A stretch of 64,000 nucleotides of DNA from Sulfolobales archaeon (GCA_026413885.1 JAOAKA010000002.1:186001-250000); one strand, 5' to 3'. Counted from the stretch's first letter, positions 42,238-51,631 are shown. Program-made: numbers and translations. The notes: generated by a model not told the origin, from the letters alone.

Positions 42238-42985
42238 ATCACTACTATCACTACTAACGAGAATACCGGTAGGCTCTCAAAGTATCGATAGAGCTGCTCA
42301 GTACTTCTACCTGGTGCCGCTTATCGGGTTTATTGAGGGCTTCTCGATCTCTCTATCTCTAGTGATACTGAGATTTATTTGTGAGTGTAACTTGATGGTG
42401 TCCTCACTATACTTGATAGTACACCTGGTAGTAGTAGGAGGCATACACTTCGATGGATTTGCTGACTATTCTGATGTAATAGGGTCTCAGAAGCGCGGTA
42501 GAGAGGCTGTCTCCATTTTAAAAGACCCTAGAAGAGGAACTTTCTCAATAGTCGCACTCGTAGGTAACTTCCTTATCAGTGTGGTGAGTTTAAATAATAT
42601 ACTCGAGAACTCAGCGAGTAGTACGAATATAGTGCCTCACTTAATTTCTATCTACGTAGCTTCTACTGAATCTATGTTTCTAACATGCTATATAGGCAAA
42701 GAAGAACCCTACGAAGGTATGGCGAAGCTGTTTTCGAAACACTCTAAGAAAAGCGGGAGCCTGGTGAAGAACTTAGTCACATACACATCGCTTCTTATAG
42801 CTCTACAGTTGCTCTGGCGTTCTAGTGTCCTAGCTATTGCTAACGTTTTAATATCTGCAGCTACTTCCGTGCTAGTATCGAGAGACGCCGATAGGAGAGT
42901 GGGGTTTGTAAACGGTGACATCTTAGGGTTTTCCTATGAAATTAGTAGAGTGTCAGCTCTAGTTCTAACTGCTCTAGCAGCTTGA
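42215..42985 (+). CDS. cobS: Adenosylcobinamide-GDP ribazoletransferase CobS
   Basis: 256 residues with about six hydrophobic helices and the CobS signature GGIHFDGFADYSDVIG, then REAVSILKDPRRGTFSIVAL. CobS is the membrane enzyme that joins AdoCbi-GDP to alpha-ribazole (phosphate), the last assembly step of the nucleotide loop. ATG start, overlapping cobD by 23 bases. Confidence 0.92.
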   Translation: MALLQGLRSLLSLLTRIPVGSQSIDRAAQYFYLVPLIGFIEGFSISLSLVILRFICECNLMVSSLYLIVHLVVVGGIHFDGFADYSDVIGSQKRGREAVSILKDPRRGTFSIVALVGNFLISVVSLNNILENSASSTNIVPHLISIYVASTESMFLTCYIGKEEPYEGMAKLFSKHSKKSGSLVKNLVTYTSLLIALQLLWRSSVLAIANVLISAATSVLVSRDADRRVGFVNGDILGFSYEISRVSALVLTALAA

Positions 42986-42996
42986 GGTGAGACTCT

Positions 42997-43989
42997 GTGT
43001 TCTTCTGGTTAAGCTTCCTCGACCTCGGAGAAGCTGTGGCTATCCTACTGCTGGCGCATCTGATGGACTCTCTCTATCCCTACCACAGCGGTGTGCTACT
43101 GCTCACTCACCCCGTGCATACGTCGTACACCGCAGCTGTTAAGCTAGGGAAGCCTTACTCATCTAGAGCTAGAGGTGTAGTCACATGGTTTATAGTTGTT
43201 ATATCTCACTTAGTTATCTACTGGCTACTTCTACGTGTAGCACTAGCTGTTAGTAGAGTTTTCTACATACTGCTGTCAGCATACGTTCTGAAGACCTCAT
43301 TCTCGATCAGGTTGCTGCTCGATATTGTTAGAAGCTCGTGTAAATCTCTAGAGAGTGGTGATTTAGATAGTGCTAGATATTGGACTAAGCAGATTGTGAG
43401 GAGAGATCTAGACAGCCTAGGTGAGTCACATATAGCATCTGCCTCTATAGAATCTCTAGCTGAAAGTCTGGTTGATGGATATATATCACCACTCTTTTAC
43501 TACGCATTCTTCGGACCTTTAGGGGCTCTATTTCAAAGGCTTGTTAACACTTTAGACAGCGCCCTCGGATATAAGGAATCTGGATTTAAAGATGTCGGGT
43601 GGTTTTCGGCTAGGTTAGATACTGTTGTAAACTTTATCCCAGCTAGAGTAACAGCACTAATAATAGTGCTGACATCAACGTTCTTAGGTAGAGACCCAGC
43701 TAGAGCACTAGCGATTCTAGCTAGAGACCGCCGTAGGACTGAGAGCGTTAACGCAGGCTACCCTCTTTCAGCTATAGCTGGAGTTTTAGGTGTCTGGCTG
43801 GAGAAAGTAGGTCACTACACTATAAACAGCGAGGGTAGAGCTCCCGGTTGGAGAGATATTGAAGCATCGCTTAAAGTAGCTAAGCTATCTGTTGTCACGT
43901 GGTTAGCTATACTAATCACTCTACTAGCTATCTCAAGCTTTTCTGCTGTAAATTCGAAAGCACTATGTGAGCTAACCTCGCTATGCTGA
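42997..43989 (+). CDS. cbiB: Adenosylcobinamide-phosphate synthase CbiB
   Basis: 330 residues, polytopic: LLLAHLMDSLYPYHSGVLLL, YWTKQIVRRDLDSLGESHIA, SLAESLVDGYISPLFYY, then LDSALGYKESGFKDVGWFSA and AGYPLSAIAGVLGVWLEK. These are CbiB motifs; it joins aminopropanol (phosphate) to the corrin side chain. Starts 11 bases after cobS with GTG. The archaeal start normally reads HPVxxxG; here HPVHTSYTAAVKLGK is present. Confidence 0.9.
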   Translation: MFFWLSFLDLGEAVAILLLAHLMDSLYPYHSGVLLLTHPVHTSYTAAVKLGKPYSSRARGVVTWFIVVISHLVIYWLLLRVALAVSRVFYILLSAYVLKTSFSIRLLLDIVRSSCKSLESGDLDSARYWTKQIVRRDLDSLGESHIASASIESLAESLVDGYISPLFYYAFFGPLGALFQRLVNTLDSALGYKESGFKDVGWFSARLDTVVNFIPARVTALIIVLTSTFLGRDPARALAILARDRRRTESVNAGYPLSAIAGVLGVWLEKVGHYTINSEGRAPGWRDIEASLKVAKLSVVTWLAILITLLAISSFSAVNSKALCELTSLC

Positions 43990-44646
43990 TTTCTGAGAAG
44001 CTGTTAGTAGAGCATAGAATCTCGCTAGTCTGTTTTTACCTTCAGCTAGTGCTTCATTTACTACTCTAACAACCTCGTGAATATCCTCTACAACGAAGCT
44101 CCCGGACTTAAGTAGGTTCGTTACTCTAATACCGGTCTTGAGTTCTACGAAAATTCCTCGCTTACTGATTGATAGTATACCGCTGTGCTTCATTCCCGCT
44201 TCACGAGCTATCTTAAGTATGGAGGTAGCTTCTCGGAGTGTTAGCGCTGATATATGGAATATTGGTCCAGTAGCCACTAACCAAAGTCTACTAATAGGTG
44301 GGGAACTACGCAGTATGAAGTATATCTCACCTTCTTCAACTGCTGAGTGTTTTTTGAATATTACAGTAGAGGCCTTCCTATGCCACGGCATGAGTGCGTC
44401 AACTACTGTTATTCTACCACTGCAGGAGCTAGCTGGAAACGACTCCTTCCTTCTGAAGAGAGCTTGAAGAATGTGGTAGATATCTGGGTCGAGATAGCCG
44501 ATCTCGAGGTCTTCAAGCATTTTCTTCAGCATCTCATCTCTAGTCTTCACCCATAAAGCCCTGTCTACTATACCCACAGATAGCCCACAGGTAAGTTCTA
44601 GAGTAGGTAAAGAATTCAGTAAGTATTTTAAGGTATCAATAACCAC
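43981..44646 (-). CDS. taw3: tRNA-Phe wyosine-synthesis methyltransferase Taw3 (TYW3 family)
   Basis: 221 residues with PASSCSGRITVVDAL (the SSCSGR motif of TYW3), MPWHRKASTVIFKKH and GMKHSGILSISKRGIFVELK. TYW3/Taw3 methylates N4 of the yW-86/wyosine intermediate at G37 of tRNA-Phe. A Trm5-family gene two positions away (45811-46662) supports a wyosine pathway here. Converges on cbiB with a 9-base overlap. GTG start. Confidence 0.82.
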   Translation of the reverse strand: MVIDTLKYLLNSLPTLELTCGLSVGIVDRALWVKTRDEMLKKMLEDLEIGYLDPDIYHILQALFRRKESFPASSCSGRITVVDALMPWHRKASTVIFKKHSAVEEGEIYFILRSSPPISRLWLVATGPIFHISALTLREATSILKIAREAGMKHSGILSISKRGIFVELKTGIRVTNLLKSGSFVVEDIHEVVRVVNEALAEGKNRLARFYALLTASQKSA

Positions 44647-44663
44647 GAGTTTTAGGTGATAGT

Positions 44664-45875
44664 GTGAAACTACTGGAAAACATTAAGCCTCAGAGCGAGG
44701 GCCAGCGAAGACTACTTGAAGTTCTTCGAAATGATTCGTACGCAATAGTTGGCGTATTTGGACCTACTGGTAGTGGTAAGTCTCTATTTTCTCTCGCATA
44801 CGGTATAGAGTCTGTAGCTGTAGGTAAGTTTAAGAGATTCGTAGTCGTTAAACCAGTAATTGATGTAGTTACCGGTAGAGAGTTAACACTAGCAGAGGCT
44901 GGTGAAGAATACTCTAGTCTAGCTAGAGAATATTTAATCGATGTGCTAGGAGCCTTCATAGACCAAGCGAGAATATCGGAACTCATCGACTCAGGAAAGC
45001 TGATCGTGATAGATGGACACTACCTTAAGGGCAGGACATTCGATGAGTCACTCATATTCATAGATGACGCACAGCACGTCCACCTCGAGATACTTCTCGA
45101 AGTTATAGTGAGAATCGGTAGTAGGAGTAGGTTGATAATAGCAGCAGACCCCATATTCCAGACTCTGAGAGGTATTCAATACGACCACATAACAACTCTC
45201 AGAGAGATACTTCTAAGTGAGAGTAACGCCCAAGTCGTAGACTTGGGAGTGGAGGACATCGTGAGAGAGGGTGCGAAAACCGGTGTGAGATTCCTGCTTG
45301 AGTATATTCTAAGGTCTAGAAAGCTTCAAGAAGTAGAAGCTAAAGCTATTCAAGTGATGAAGCTACACTCACCAGATGCCGATATAGTTACAGTAGTAGA
45401 GATAGAGGATATAGCTAAAAAGCACGGTATATCGCTAGACCACGTTCCAAAATATCTTGTAGTGGTTAAGCCGGGTCACCTAGGCCGCTTAGTCGGAAAA
45501 GGTGGTGAGAGGATCTCAGCGATAGAGAAAGAGCTCGGTGGTAGAGTTAGGGGGATAGAGCTAGACTTAGACTTAACTAGCTACATAAGGTCTATCCATC
45601 CAGTTTCCTGGATATGGAAGAGAACTAGGATAGATCTGGTGGGTCCCTACCTAGCAATAAAGATTGAAAGCGATAACTTAGGTCCTTTAGTAGGTCAGAA
45701 GGGGTCCTATATAAGGTTCCTCGAGGAGGTAACTATGAAGCTCATGGGTCTTGGAGTCCGGATAATACCGACTTCAGAAGGAGAGGAGGTGGAGAAGTCT
45801 AGAAGGAAGTCTAGGAAGTCTTCTCGAGGTAGAGATCGAGCACGATCTGATAGTAGCGGGGGCCAACAGATCTAA
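44664..45875 (+). CDS. PhoH-type ATPase with two KH domains
   Basis: 403 residues. The PhoH/RNA helicase-like ATPase has Walker A VFGPTGSGKSLFSLAYG, the PhoH-specific stretch RFVVVKPVIDVVTGRELTLA and Walker B LIFIDDAQHV. After it come two KH modules, LVVVKPGHLGRLVGKGGERI (VGKGG loop) and DNLGPLVGQKGSYIRFLEEV, and a basic Ser/Arg tail. RNA-related function is inferred from the KH domains. Divergent from taw3 (17 bases), so a shared promoter region; the tail overlaps the convergent trm5-like gene by 65 bases. Confidence 0.8.
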   Translation: MKLLENIKPQSEGQRRLLEVLRNDSYAIVGVFGPTGSGKSLFSLAYGIESVAVGKFKRFVVVKPVIDVVTGRELTLAEAGEEYSSLAREYLIDVLGAFIDQARISELIDSGKLIVIDGHYLKGRTFDESLIFIDDAQHVHLEILLEVIVRIGSRSRLIIAADPIFQTLRGIQYDHITTLREILLSESNAQVVDLGVEDIVREGAKTGVRFLLEYILRSRKLQEVEAKAIQVMKLHSPDADIVTVVEIEDIAKKHGISLDHVPKYLVVVKPGHLGRLVGKGGERISAIEKELGGRVRGIELDLDLTSYIRSIHPVSWIWKRTRIDLVGPYLAIKIESDNLGPLVGQKGSYIRFLEEVTMKLMGLGVRIIPTSEGEEVEKSRRKSRKSSRGRDRARSDSSGGQQI

Positions 45876-46662
45876 CTATACGTGATTTAAGAACTCTAGC
45901 TCTAATACCTATAGACTCACACTTCTCTAGGTATAAATTCTGAGCTCGTGAAATAGCTTCAATCTTCGATTCGGCAGTTACGAAATCGTAGACGTGCACC
46001 ACTCCCGCACTTCTCAGAGATATTACTGCGTCTTCAAAGTACTCATACGCCAGCTCCGGAAGCGGCATTAAGACTCTATTGAAGCAATTCGAGCAAGATC
46101 TCGCTACTTCTCTAGCGTCTCCGAGTACTGGAATAACGGTGTCGGAAACCTTGTTGAGCTCGATATTCTCTACCATGTACCTATATGCGTCTGGATTTAT
46201 GTCTACCGAGATAATACGCTTTGGTTTCGAGTGTCTAGCTATTATAATTGAGAAGAGTCCCGCGCCAGCAAACATATTTAAGATCTCCTCACCGGGGTTG
46301 ACTAATCTAGCTACCCTAATGTGTTCGTAGTTTAGTGTCGGCGATATGTATACCTTAGCTATATCTACTTTAAACAGACACCCATGCTCTCTATAAGTTG
46401 TCTCACTCCTCAATTCTCCAGCTATATGAACGTACTCTCTAACTCTGTGACCACCGCTTACCGGAGTTACCGCGAGCCAGACAGACTTAACGTGGGGAAT
46501 TCTCTTCATGATTTCCACTGCGAGTTTTTTATATAGTTCAACATCTAGTTCAAGATCGATGGGCTTTCTGAGAATAGCGATATCACCTATAATCTCTAGT
46601 CTCCTCCAGATCCTACCGGCTAGAGACTCTCCGACAACTGCTCTAGCTATATCTCGAATCAA
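45811..46662 (-). CDS. Trm5/Taw2-family tRNA methyltransferase
   Basis: 283 residues with a Trm5 N-terminal region (RRLEIIGDIAILRKP), FKVDIAKVYISPTLNYEH, the SAM motif ILNMFAGAGLFSIIIAR, IISVDINPDAYRYMVENIEL and VLMPLPELAYEYFEDAV in place of the usual NLP motif. Archaeal Trm5 makes m1G37; relatives (Taw2, Trm5a) modify wyosine precursors. With taw3 close by, a role at G37 of tRNA-Phe is likely; the exact subtype cannot be fixed by eye. Confidence 0.8.
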   Translation of the reverse strand: MIRDIARAVVGESLAGRIWRRLEIIGDIAILRKPIDLELDVELYKKLAVEIMKRIPHVKSVWLAVTPVSGGHRVREYVHIAGELRSETTYREHGCLFKVDIAKVYISPTLNYEHIRVARLVNPGEEILNMFAGAGLFSIIIARHSKPKRIISVDINPDAYRYMVENIELNKVSDTVIPVLGDAREVARSCSNCFNRVLMPLPELAYEYFEDAVISLRSAGVVHVYDFVTAESKIEAISRAQNLYLEKCESIGIRARVLKSRIVRSVGPRYYQIVLDLYLEKTS

Positions 46663-46805
46663 GTGTCTACCCCAAGATCGCTCTCACTAGCTCTTACCTA
46701 AAGACTTCACTCACTCTAAAGCATGTTTCAGCTACGGGAGATGCTCAGATATTCTGTTACGTGAGTTAAGACATTACCTTAACTCTAGCTAAGAATTTCT
46801 ATAGT

Positions 46806-46876
46806 GTTCTGTATCTCGAGGTACAGAACGACATCTACTCAAGTATTTTCGAGGTTTTAAGAAAATAGTTGAGTAG
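46806..46876. repeat. Two adjacent strong inverted repeats in a 280-base gap
   Basis: Repeat 1 (46806-46829): GTTCTGTA and TACAGAAC around TCTCGAGG. Repeat 2 (46835-46876): 16-base arms matching at 15 positions, CTACTCAAGTATTTTC and GAAAATAGTTGAGTAG, with a 10-base loop. They lie before the TATA-like GTATTTAATAA of the DUF2258 gene and after the start of the divergent trm5-like gene. No frame was seen in the gap. They may be operators, a small RNA or a remnant of a mobile miniature element. Confidence 0.5.
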
Positions 46877-46942
46877 ACCAGCTTATCTCAACGCAAATTT
46901 GTATTTAATAACTCCTCAACAACTGACTCTATTGGTGGAATA

Positions 46943-47641
46943 GTGCCTAGATTGAGTTCTGGATACGTAATAGCTGGTGCATATGCTTATAAAATAAGGA
47001 GAACGGCTTTTGCTCAATTAAGAAATGCTGTAAGAGAAGGTACTGTGAGGAGTGGAGATATAGCTTACGCTGTTGCTCAACTCAACAGATTTCTCTACAG
47101 CATACTTGTGGAGAATCTCAAAGTAGATAAAGGTGACATCGTCAGAGTAGTGATAGACTACGAACTAGTTTCTGGTAGGATCGACTGGAAGCTAAATACA
47201 CTTAAGATAGAGGTATTCAAGAGGTTTCCAGATGAAGAAATAAGGAAGATTATTGAATCTAAGCTACCTGTAGCTGAAACAATAATGACTGGTGTGGTTG
47301 AATACTCTATAGAGAAAATTGGAGAGACAGATGATGGAGATGTAGTTCTAGCATTAAAGCTGGGAGGAAGAGAAGTCGGAGCTCTAGTTCTCACACCTAT
47401 AGACCAGGAGTTTGTCTACCTCAAGAAAGCAGCTGTAATAGAGCCCTCACCCGTAATTGTCGAGAAGCAGAGAGTGCCACTAGATGGGAAAACTATTGAA
47501 GAAGCAATGAAGAGTAGCATAAGTATACTAACTACCGCAGCTAAATACGTTAGTGATGAAGAAGCTCGAAAGATGTATGAAACAATAAAGAGAAGAGTCA
47601 TCCCTACAGCTGTTGTTGAAGCAGTGAGGGAGGAAGAGTAG
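46943..47641 (+). CDS. DUF2258 family protein
   Basis: 232 residues: a basic start (SSGYVIAGAYAYKIRRTAFA), helix QLRNAVREGTVRSGDIAYAV and an alpha/beta body, matching the crenarchaeal DUF2258 family. No catalytic motif, no membrane segment. Function unknown. GTG start with GGTGG ahead and a TATA-like GTATTTAATAA upstream. Its end overlaps the convergent amidohydrolase-like gene by 38 bases. Confidence 0.75.
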   Translation: MPRLSSGYVIAGAYAYKIRRTAFAQLRNAVREGTVRSGDIAYAVAQLNRFLYSILVENLKVDKGDIVRVVIDYELVSGRIDWKLNTLKIEVFKRFPDEEIRKIIESKLPVAETIMTGVVEYSIEKIGETDDGDVVLALKLGGREVGALVLTPIDQEFVYLKKAAVIEPSPVIVEKQRVPLDGKTIEEAMKSSISILTTAAKYVSDEEARKMYETIKRRVIPTAVVEAVREEE

Positions 47642-48740
47642 GGTATATATCTTCAAATCTCTTAATCGCTTTTTTAAATACCTCATAACCTACTGTTAGA
47701 ACTCCTTCTCTATCAACCACTACCTCATCTCCTACGATAATTGTCTCAATAGGTAGGTCTCCCTCTAACACCGCCCTTACAGCTGAGTGTAGTGTGCGTG
47801 GTGTAGGCCAGCCGGGTGGTTCAGATTGATTGTATACTACTACACTACTCCTACTTCCCTCTCTAAGAGACGAGCTTTCGCGTTGACCAATTAAATCTGA
47901 AGTAATCTTAGTTCCGGAGAGGAGAGCGTCGAGGGGGTCTGCACCTTGAGACCAGAGTAGTTCTTTTACCGCCTCACGAGTGCTGTAGGACGGTCTAATC
48001 CCTATGCCGACCCCACTAAATCTTTTTCGATTTCGAAGCATTCTACCGTAGTATATAGCTGGAAGGTCTGTGTCTACGAGGGGGTTTATGGCTACAGCCT
48101 CAATGTCCTTGAGGCTGCTCTGAGGAGCTCTCTCTAGTTCTAGTAGGAATATAGGTATACCTGCTTCTCTTGCTAGAGCTAGGTAATTATCTCTAAGTTC
48201 GCGACATATTGTAACTCCTACTTTAACTCCCTCCACCCTCCCGTGCCATCTTCCGAGGAGAAGCTTTAGCTCATTTAACTGCTGCTGGTCATCTAAGCCG
48301 CAGTTAAGTGGAGGTGCTAAAGTCACGTTTACACCGACATCTCTTGCCGCTCTAGCTACCTCATCCAGATATGCGTCAACAACTAGTACCTCCGTATTAC
48401 CCTTACTAACTAGTTCAGCTAGAGAGAGAACCGATATGTAGTACATATCGGTTCTCTTAACTGCTTTCAACATCTCTCTTAAGAGAAACCAATCTATATC
48501 TTCTAAGCTATATCTCAGTGGATATAGACTGAGTACAGTGAAGCCCGAGGAAAACCCCTTGGTGATGAGTCTGCCGGTACCACTCAGTAGGAGCTCTGGG
48601 TAGAGTACCTCTTCAGGTGCCTCACCCTGTCTTAAAGACTTGATGACCCCGTTTTCTATATAGAGATATCCCTTACTTATGTAGTCAACTTCACTATCAA
48701 CTACTAGAATTGAAGCACTATCTATAAGTATCTTAACCAC
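47604..48740 (-). CDS. Amidohydrolase-superfamily homologue without the metal site
   Basis: 378 residues following the amidohydrolase plan: a small beta domain (GYLYIENGVIKSLRQGE), a barrel and a returning beta domain (SSVVVYNQSEPPG, ETIIVGDEVVVDREGVL). The usual first metal motif GxxxxHxH is replaced by GFSSGFTVLSLYP with no His, and no HxH, TxH or catalytic HxD is found in the barrel. Hence it is probably not a hydrolase. Start 48740, first of a pair with the phosphorylase upstream. Confidence 0.65.
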   Translation of the reverse strand: MVKILIDSASILVVDSEVDYISKGYLYIENGVIKSLRQGEAPEEVLYPELLLSGTGRLITKGFSSGFTVLSLYPLRYSLEDIDWFLLREMLKAVKRTDMYYISVLSLAELVSKGNTEVLVVDAYLDEVARAARDVGVNVTLAPPLNCGLDDQQQLNELKLLLGRWHGRVEGVKVGVTICRELRDNYLALAREAGIPIFLLELERAPQSSLKDIEAVAINPLVDTDLPAIYYGRMLRNRKRFSGVGIGIRPSYSTREAVKELLWSQGADPLDALLSGTKITSDLIGQRESSSLREGSRSSVVVYNQSEPPGWPTPRTLHSAVRAVLEGDLPIETIIVGDEVVVDREGVLTVGYEVFKKAIKRFEDIYPTLPPSLLQQQL

Positions 48741-48754
48741 GGCTGAAACACCAC

Positions 48755-49642
48755 CTATAGTCTCCTCTCACTCTCTCGAGCTGCTTCTAAGACTAGCTTT
48801 AGAGATAGGTACTTCTTCTCTCTAGCTTCTCTCAGAGCATCCCACTCGTGGAGTATTCTAACTGCTTCATTAGCTACTCTAACTAAGTCAACTAATCCTA
48901 CTTCAGGGTCAAATTCATCTGTAGCTCTATTAGCTATAGCTACACATACAGCTCCAGCTCTAACTCCATATATACCGGCTAGTGTGAATATAGTTGACGC
49001 CTCCATTTCGAAGTTTAGAATATTTAACTCCTTAAGCTTCCGCTCTATACCTCTCCACCTCTCCGGTAGATAACCTCTGAAACCAGGTCTCCCCTGACCT
49101 ACATAGAAGCTATCACTACTCGCTGTTATACCTACGTGGTATCTCACACCTAGTACTTCAGCTGCTTCAATTAGAGCTAGTAAGACATCGTAACTCGCAG
49201 CAGCCGGGTACTCAGGGTCTACGTAGATCTTGCTGACACCGTCTAGTCTCATAGCTGCTGAAGAAATCACTAAATCCCCCAGCTTAATGTGATTCCAAAG
49301 AGCTCCACTCGTACCAACTCTTATGAAAGTATCAGCTCCAGCTCTAAGTAGCTCCTCTAGGACTATAGCTGTAGACGGACCGCCTATTCCCGTAGATGTA
49401 GCCGCCACTGCGGTACCTCTATATCTACCGGTATACGTTACGAAACCTCTATGTTCAGCTACGAGTTTACTTTCATCCCAGAACTTAGTTATCAGTGGAA
49501 TCCTCCCCGGATCTCCAGGGAGTAAGACATATCTCGGCACATCGCCCGGCTTTAAGTGTATGTGGTATAATAGTCCTTCCTTAGTTATAGGTTCTCTAGC
49601 AGATCCACTCAATAGTAGCACCCAGAAGCTCTGTTTCCACAA
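48755..49642 (-). CDS. Uridine/purine nucleoside phosphorylase
   Basis: A family 1 nucleoside phosphorylase: YVLLPGDPGRIPLI (phosphate loop), TSTGIGGPSTAIVLEEL, FIRVGTSGALW, and NFEMEASTIFTLAGIYG with the ribose-binding Glu. Closest in pattern to archaeal uridine phosphorylases. The listed TTG start gives an atypical N-terminus; GTG 49621 or TTG 49612 would begin near the normal position (SGSAREPITKEGLLYHI). It precedes the amidohydrolase-like gene by 14 bases. Confidence 0.85.
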   Translation of the reverse strand: MWKQSFWVLLLSGSAREPITKEGLLYHIHLKPGDVPRYVLLPGDPGRIPLITKFWDESKLVAEHRGFVTYTGRYRGTAVAATSTGIGGPSTAIVLEELLRAGADTFIRVGTSGALWNHIKLGDLVISSAAMRLDGVSKIYVDPEYPAAASYDVLLALIEAAEVLGVRYHVGITASSDSFYVGQGRPGFRGYLPERWRGIERKLKELNILNFEMEASTIFTLAGIYGVRAGAVCVAIANRATDEFDPEVGLVDLVRVANEAVRILHEWDALREAREKKYLSLKLVLEAARESERRL

Positions 49643-49749
49643 GATATTTTAGTTGGGGCCGACCTCCGTATTTAGAACACTGCCTCGGGAAAGCCCAGAT
49701 AGAAAAACATGTAGAAATAGCTTTTTCACATAGTTAGTGCTCTAGATCT

Positions 49750-50142
49750 TCAAGTAGCTTTTGCTCTTAGGTCTTGAAACACTTTACTGAGTTCCTCGAT
49801 CAAGTCTTTAGCAGCTCCAGGCTCTACTATAGCTACTGAAGCAGCAGCTACTTGAATTCCGGAAACTTCTCCCAGTCTCTTCTTGCTCGGCACGTAGATG
49901 TAGGGAACCTTCTTCTCGTCGCAGAGATATGGTAGGTGGAGAACAACTTCAGGTGGGTCTACATCAACAGCAATTACAACTAGTTTAGCTTGACCTCTCT
50001 CAACTGCTTTAGTAGTTTCATTAGTCCCCTTCTTTATCTTACCATTAGACTCTCTAGCTTTTTTAATAGCTTCATACGCTTTCTCTGATACAGCTGGAGG
50101 TACTTCGAATCTTACGTGAGGTAGTTTCTTGCTCATCCTCAT
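49750..50142 (-). CDS. rpl7ae: Ribosomal protein eL8/L7Ae
   Basis: 130 residues with [40 protein letters not shown] and [12 protein letters not shown], the L7Ae kink-turn binding pattern. In archaea L7Ae serves the 50S subunit, C/D and H/ACA sRNPs and RNase P, so it should bind the two C/D sRNAs found here. Divergent from mtaB; TATA GCTTAAAAGA upstream. Confidence 0.95.
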   Translation of the reverse strand: MRMSKKLPHVRFEVPPAVSEKAYEAIKKARESNGKIKKGTNETTKAVERGQAKLVVIAVDVDPPEVVLHLPYLCDEKKVPYIYVPSKKRLGEVSGIQVAAASVAIVEPGAAKDLIEELSKVFQDLRAKAT

Positions 50143-50282
50143 TCACCTTCGTCGCACTTCTAGTTAGTGACTCAGTCTTTTAAGCTTTAACAAGCTTCAA
50201 AGAGGTCGGCTAAGCTGTGGAGAGACAATAGCTTTGAAAATACGTAAATAAGCTTCAGTAAGCATCTGTAACTGGACTGTAA

Positions 50283-51557
50283 GTGCTAATATACTTTGAA
50301 ACCTATGGATGTGCGCTAAATAGAGCAGATACTGCTTTAATGAAGTCTATAGTAGTTGAGAAAGGCTATGAGATCACTAATTACGCAGAGAAAGCAGATG
50401 TAATAATTGTTAATACCTGTACAGTGCGCTTAGATACAGAGTTGAGAGTTCTTAGAAGACTCTCCGAACTACATAGAAAGTATGGGTGCAGCAAGAAGAT
50501 AGTTGTCTCAGGGTGTATGGCGACAGCTCAGCCGTATACAGTAAAGAAGGTGGCTCCTAGAGCAATTCTAGTATCTCCACAGAATGTAACTAAGCTGGTT
50601 GAAGCCATTGAAGGTGGCAGCGACTTAATTTTAGGTGTGAGAGATACCTCATACTTAAAACCATATGTTGATGGAGCTATAGCAGCTGTACCAATAGCTG
50701 AAGGATGCATTGGAGACTGTTCTTTCTGTATAACTAAGCTAGCTAGAAGAAGACTCCGCTCATACAGTCTTAAAGACATTGTTAGAGTAGTTAAAGAAGC
50801 TGTCTCAAGAGGAGCTATTGAAGTAGAGCTTACAGCTCAAGATACTGGTTCCTACGGTCTAGACTTAGGACACGTTAATCTACCAGACTTAGTTCGAGAA
50901 ATTGTAGATAGTGTTCAAGGAGACTACATGCTGAGAATCGGGATGGCTAATCCAGATACTCTAGCCAGAGTTCTAGACGGTGTGGTAGAGGTACTTAAAG
51001 AACAACGTGTCTACAAATACCTCCACATACCTCTTCAATCAGCCGACGATAGAGTTTTAAAGATCATGAGGCGTAGATATACGTACGACGAGTTTCGCGA
51101 GATAGTTGCTGAACTTAGGAGAAAAATTCCTGGAGTGGCTATAGCTACAGACATAATTGTAGGTCACCCGGGAGAAGATGAGGAAGCCTTTCGAAGAACT
51201 ATAGAAGCTGTAGTAGAGCTACAGTTCGACAAGGTACACGTAGCTCAGTACACTATAAGACCTCGAACAGAGTCTGCAGCTATGCCTCAAGTACCTGAAA
51301 ATGTGAAGAAGAGAAGGTCGACTATTCTCAGTAGAGTAGTTGAAGAAATATGTTTAAGCATTAACCGCGAGTATGTAGGTTCTCTAGCTAGTGTAGTTTT
51401 AACACATAGAAGTATTCGTGGAGACACTACAGGCAGGACGATAAACTACAAGCCTGTAGTCATTCTCGGCGGTGGAGTAAATGTGGCTTTAGGAACCAAG
51501 CATTTAGTTCACCTATCTACTGCGACATTCTATGACTTACGCGGATACGTTCTATGA
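50283..51557 (+). CDS. tRNA-t6A37 methylthiotransferase (e-MtaB/CDKAL1 type)
   Basis: 424 residues: N-terminal MTTase domain with three cysteines (ETYGCALNRAD, NTCTVR, VVSGCMA), the radical-SAM triplet CIGDCSFCITKLARR, and a C-terminal TRAM-like region. It adds a methylthio group to t6A37 of ANN-decoding tRNAs. Archaeal members form the CDKAL1-like branch. GTG start at 50283. A hairpin follows the gene at 51579-51596. Confidence 0.9.
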   Translation: MLIYFETYGCALNRADTALMKSIVVEKGYEITNYAEKADVIIVNTCTVRLDTELRVLRRLSELHRKYGCSKKIVVSGCMATAQPYTVKKVAPRAILVSPQNVTKLVEAIEGGSDLILGVRDTSYLKPYVDGAIAAVPIAEGCIGDCSFCITKLARRRLRSYSLKDIVRVVKEAVSRGAIEVELTAQDTGSYGLDLGHVNLPDLVREIVDSVQGDYMLRIGMANPDTLARVLDGVVEVLKEQRVYKYLHIPLQSADDRVLKIMRRRYTYDEFREIVAELRRKIPGVAIATDIIVGHPGEDEEAFRRTIEAVVELQFDKVHVAQYTIRPRTESAAMPQVPENVKKRRSTILSRVVEEICLSINREYVGSLASVVLTHRSIRGDTTGRTINYKPVVILGGGVNVALGTKHLVHLSTATFYDLRGYVL

Positions 51558-51578
51558 GAGCTGAGAGATCTATACCTC

Positions 51579-51596
51579 TCCACACAGATGTGTGGA
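51579..51596. terminator. Hairpin between convergent mtaB and HerA-like genes
   Basis: TCCACAC and GTGTGGA form a perfect 7-base stem with an AGAT loop, followed on the plus strand by AAAATTAA. It could mark transcript ends in both directions; archaea mostly use T-runs, so hairpin use is inference. Confidence 0.4.
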
Positions 51597-51631
51597 AAAT
51601 TAATCACTCCAACTACAACACTCTTCTCCAC

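Noticed and set aside
47805..47830. Sequence AGCCGGGTGGTTCAG, matching the expected 5' end of the split tRNA
   Set aside because: It lies within the amidohydrolase-like coding sequence and is not followed by an anticodon arm or a trailer complementary to the 3'-half leader; coincidence.
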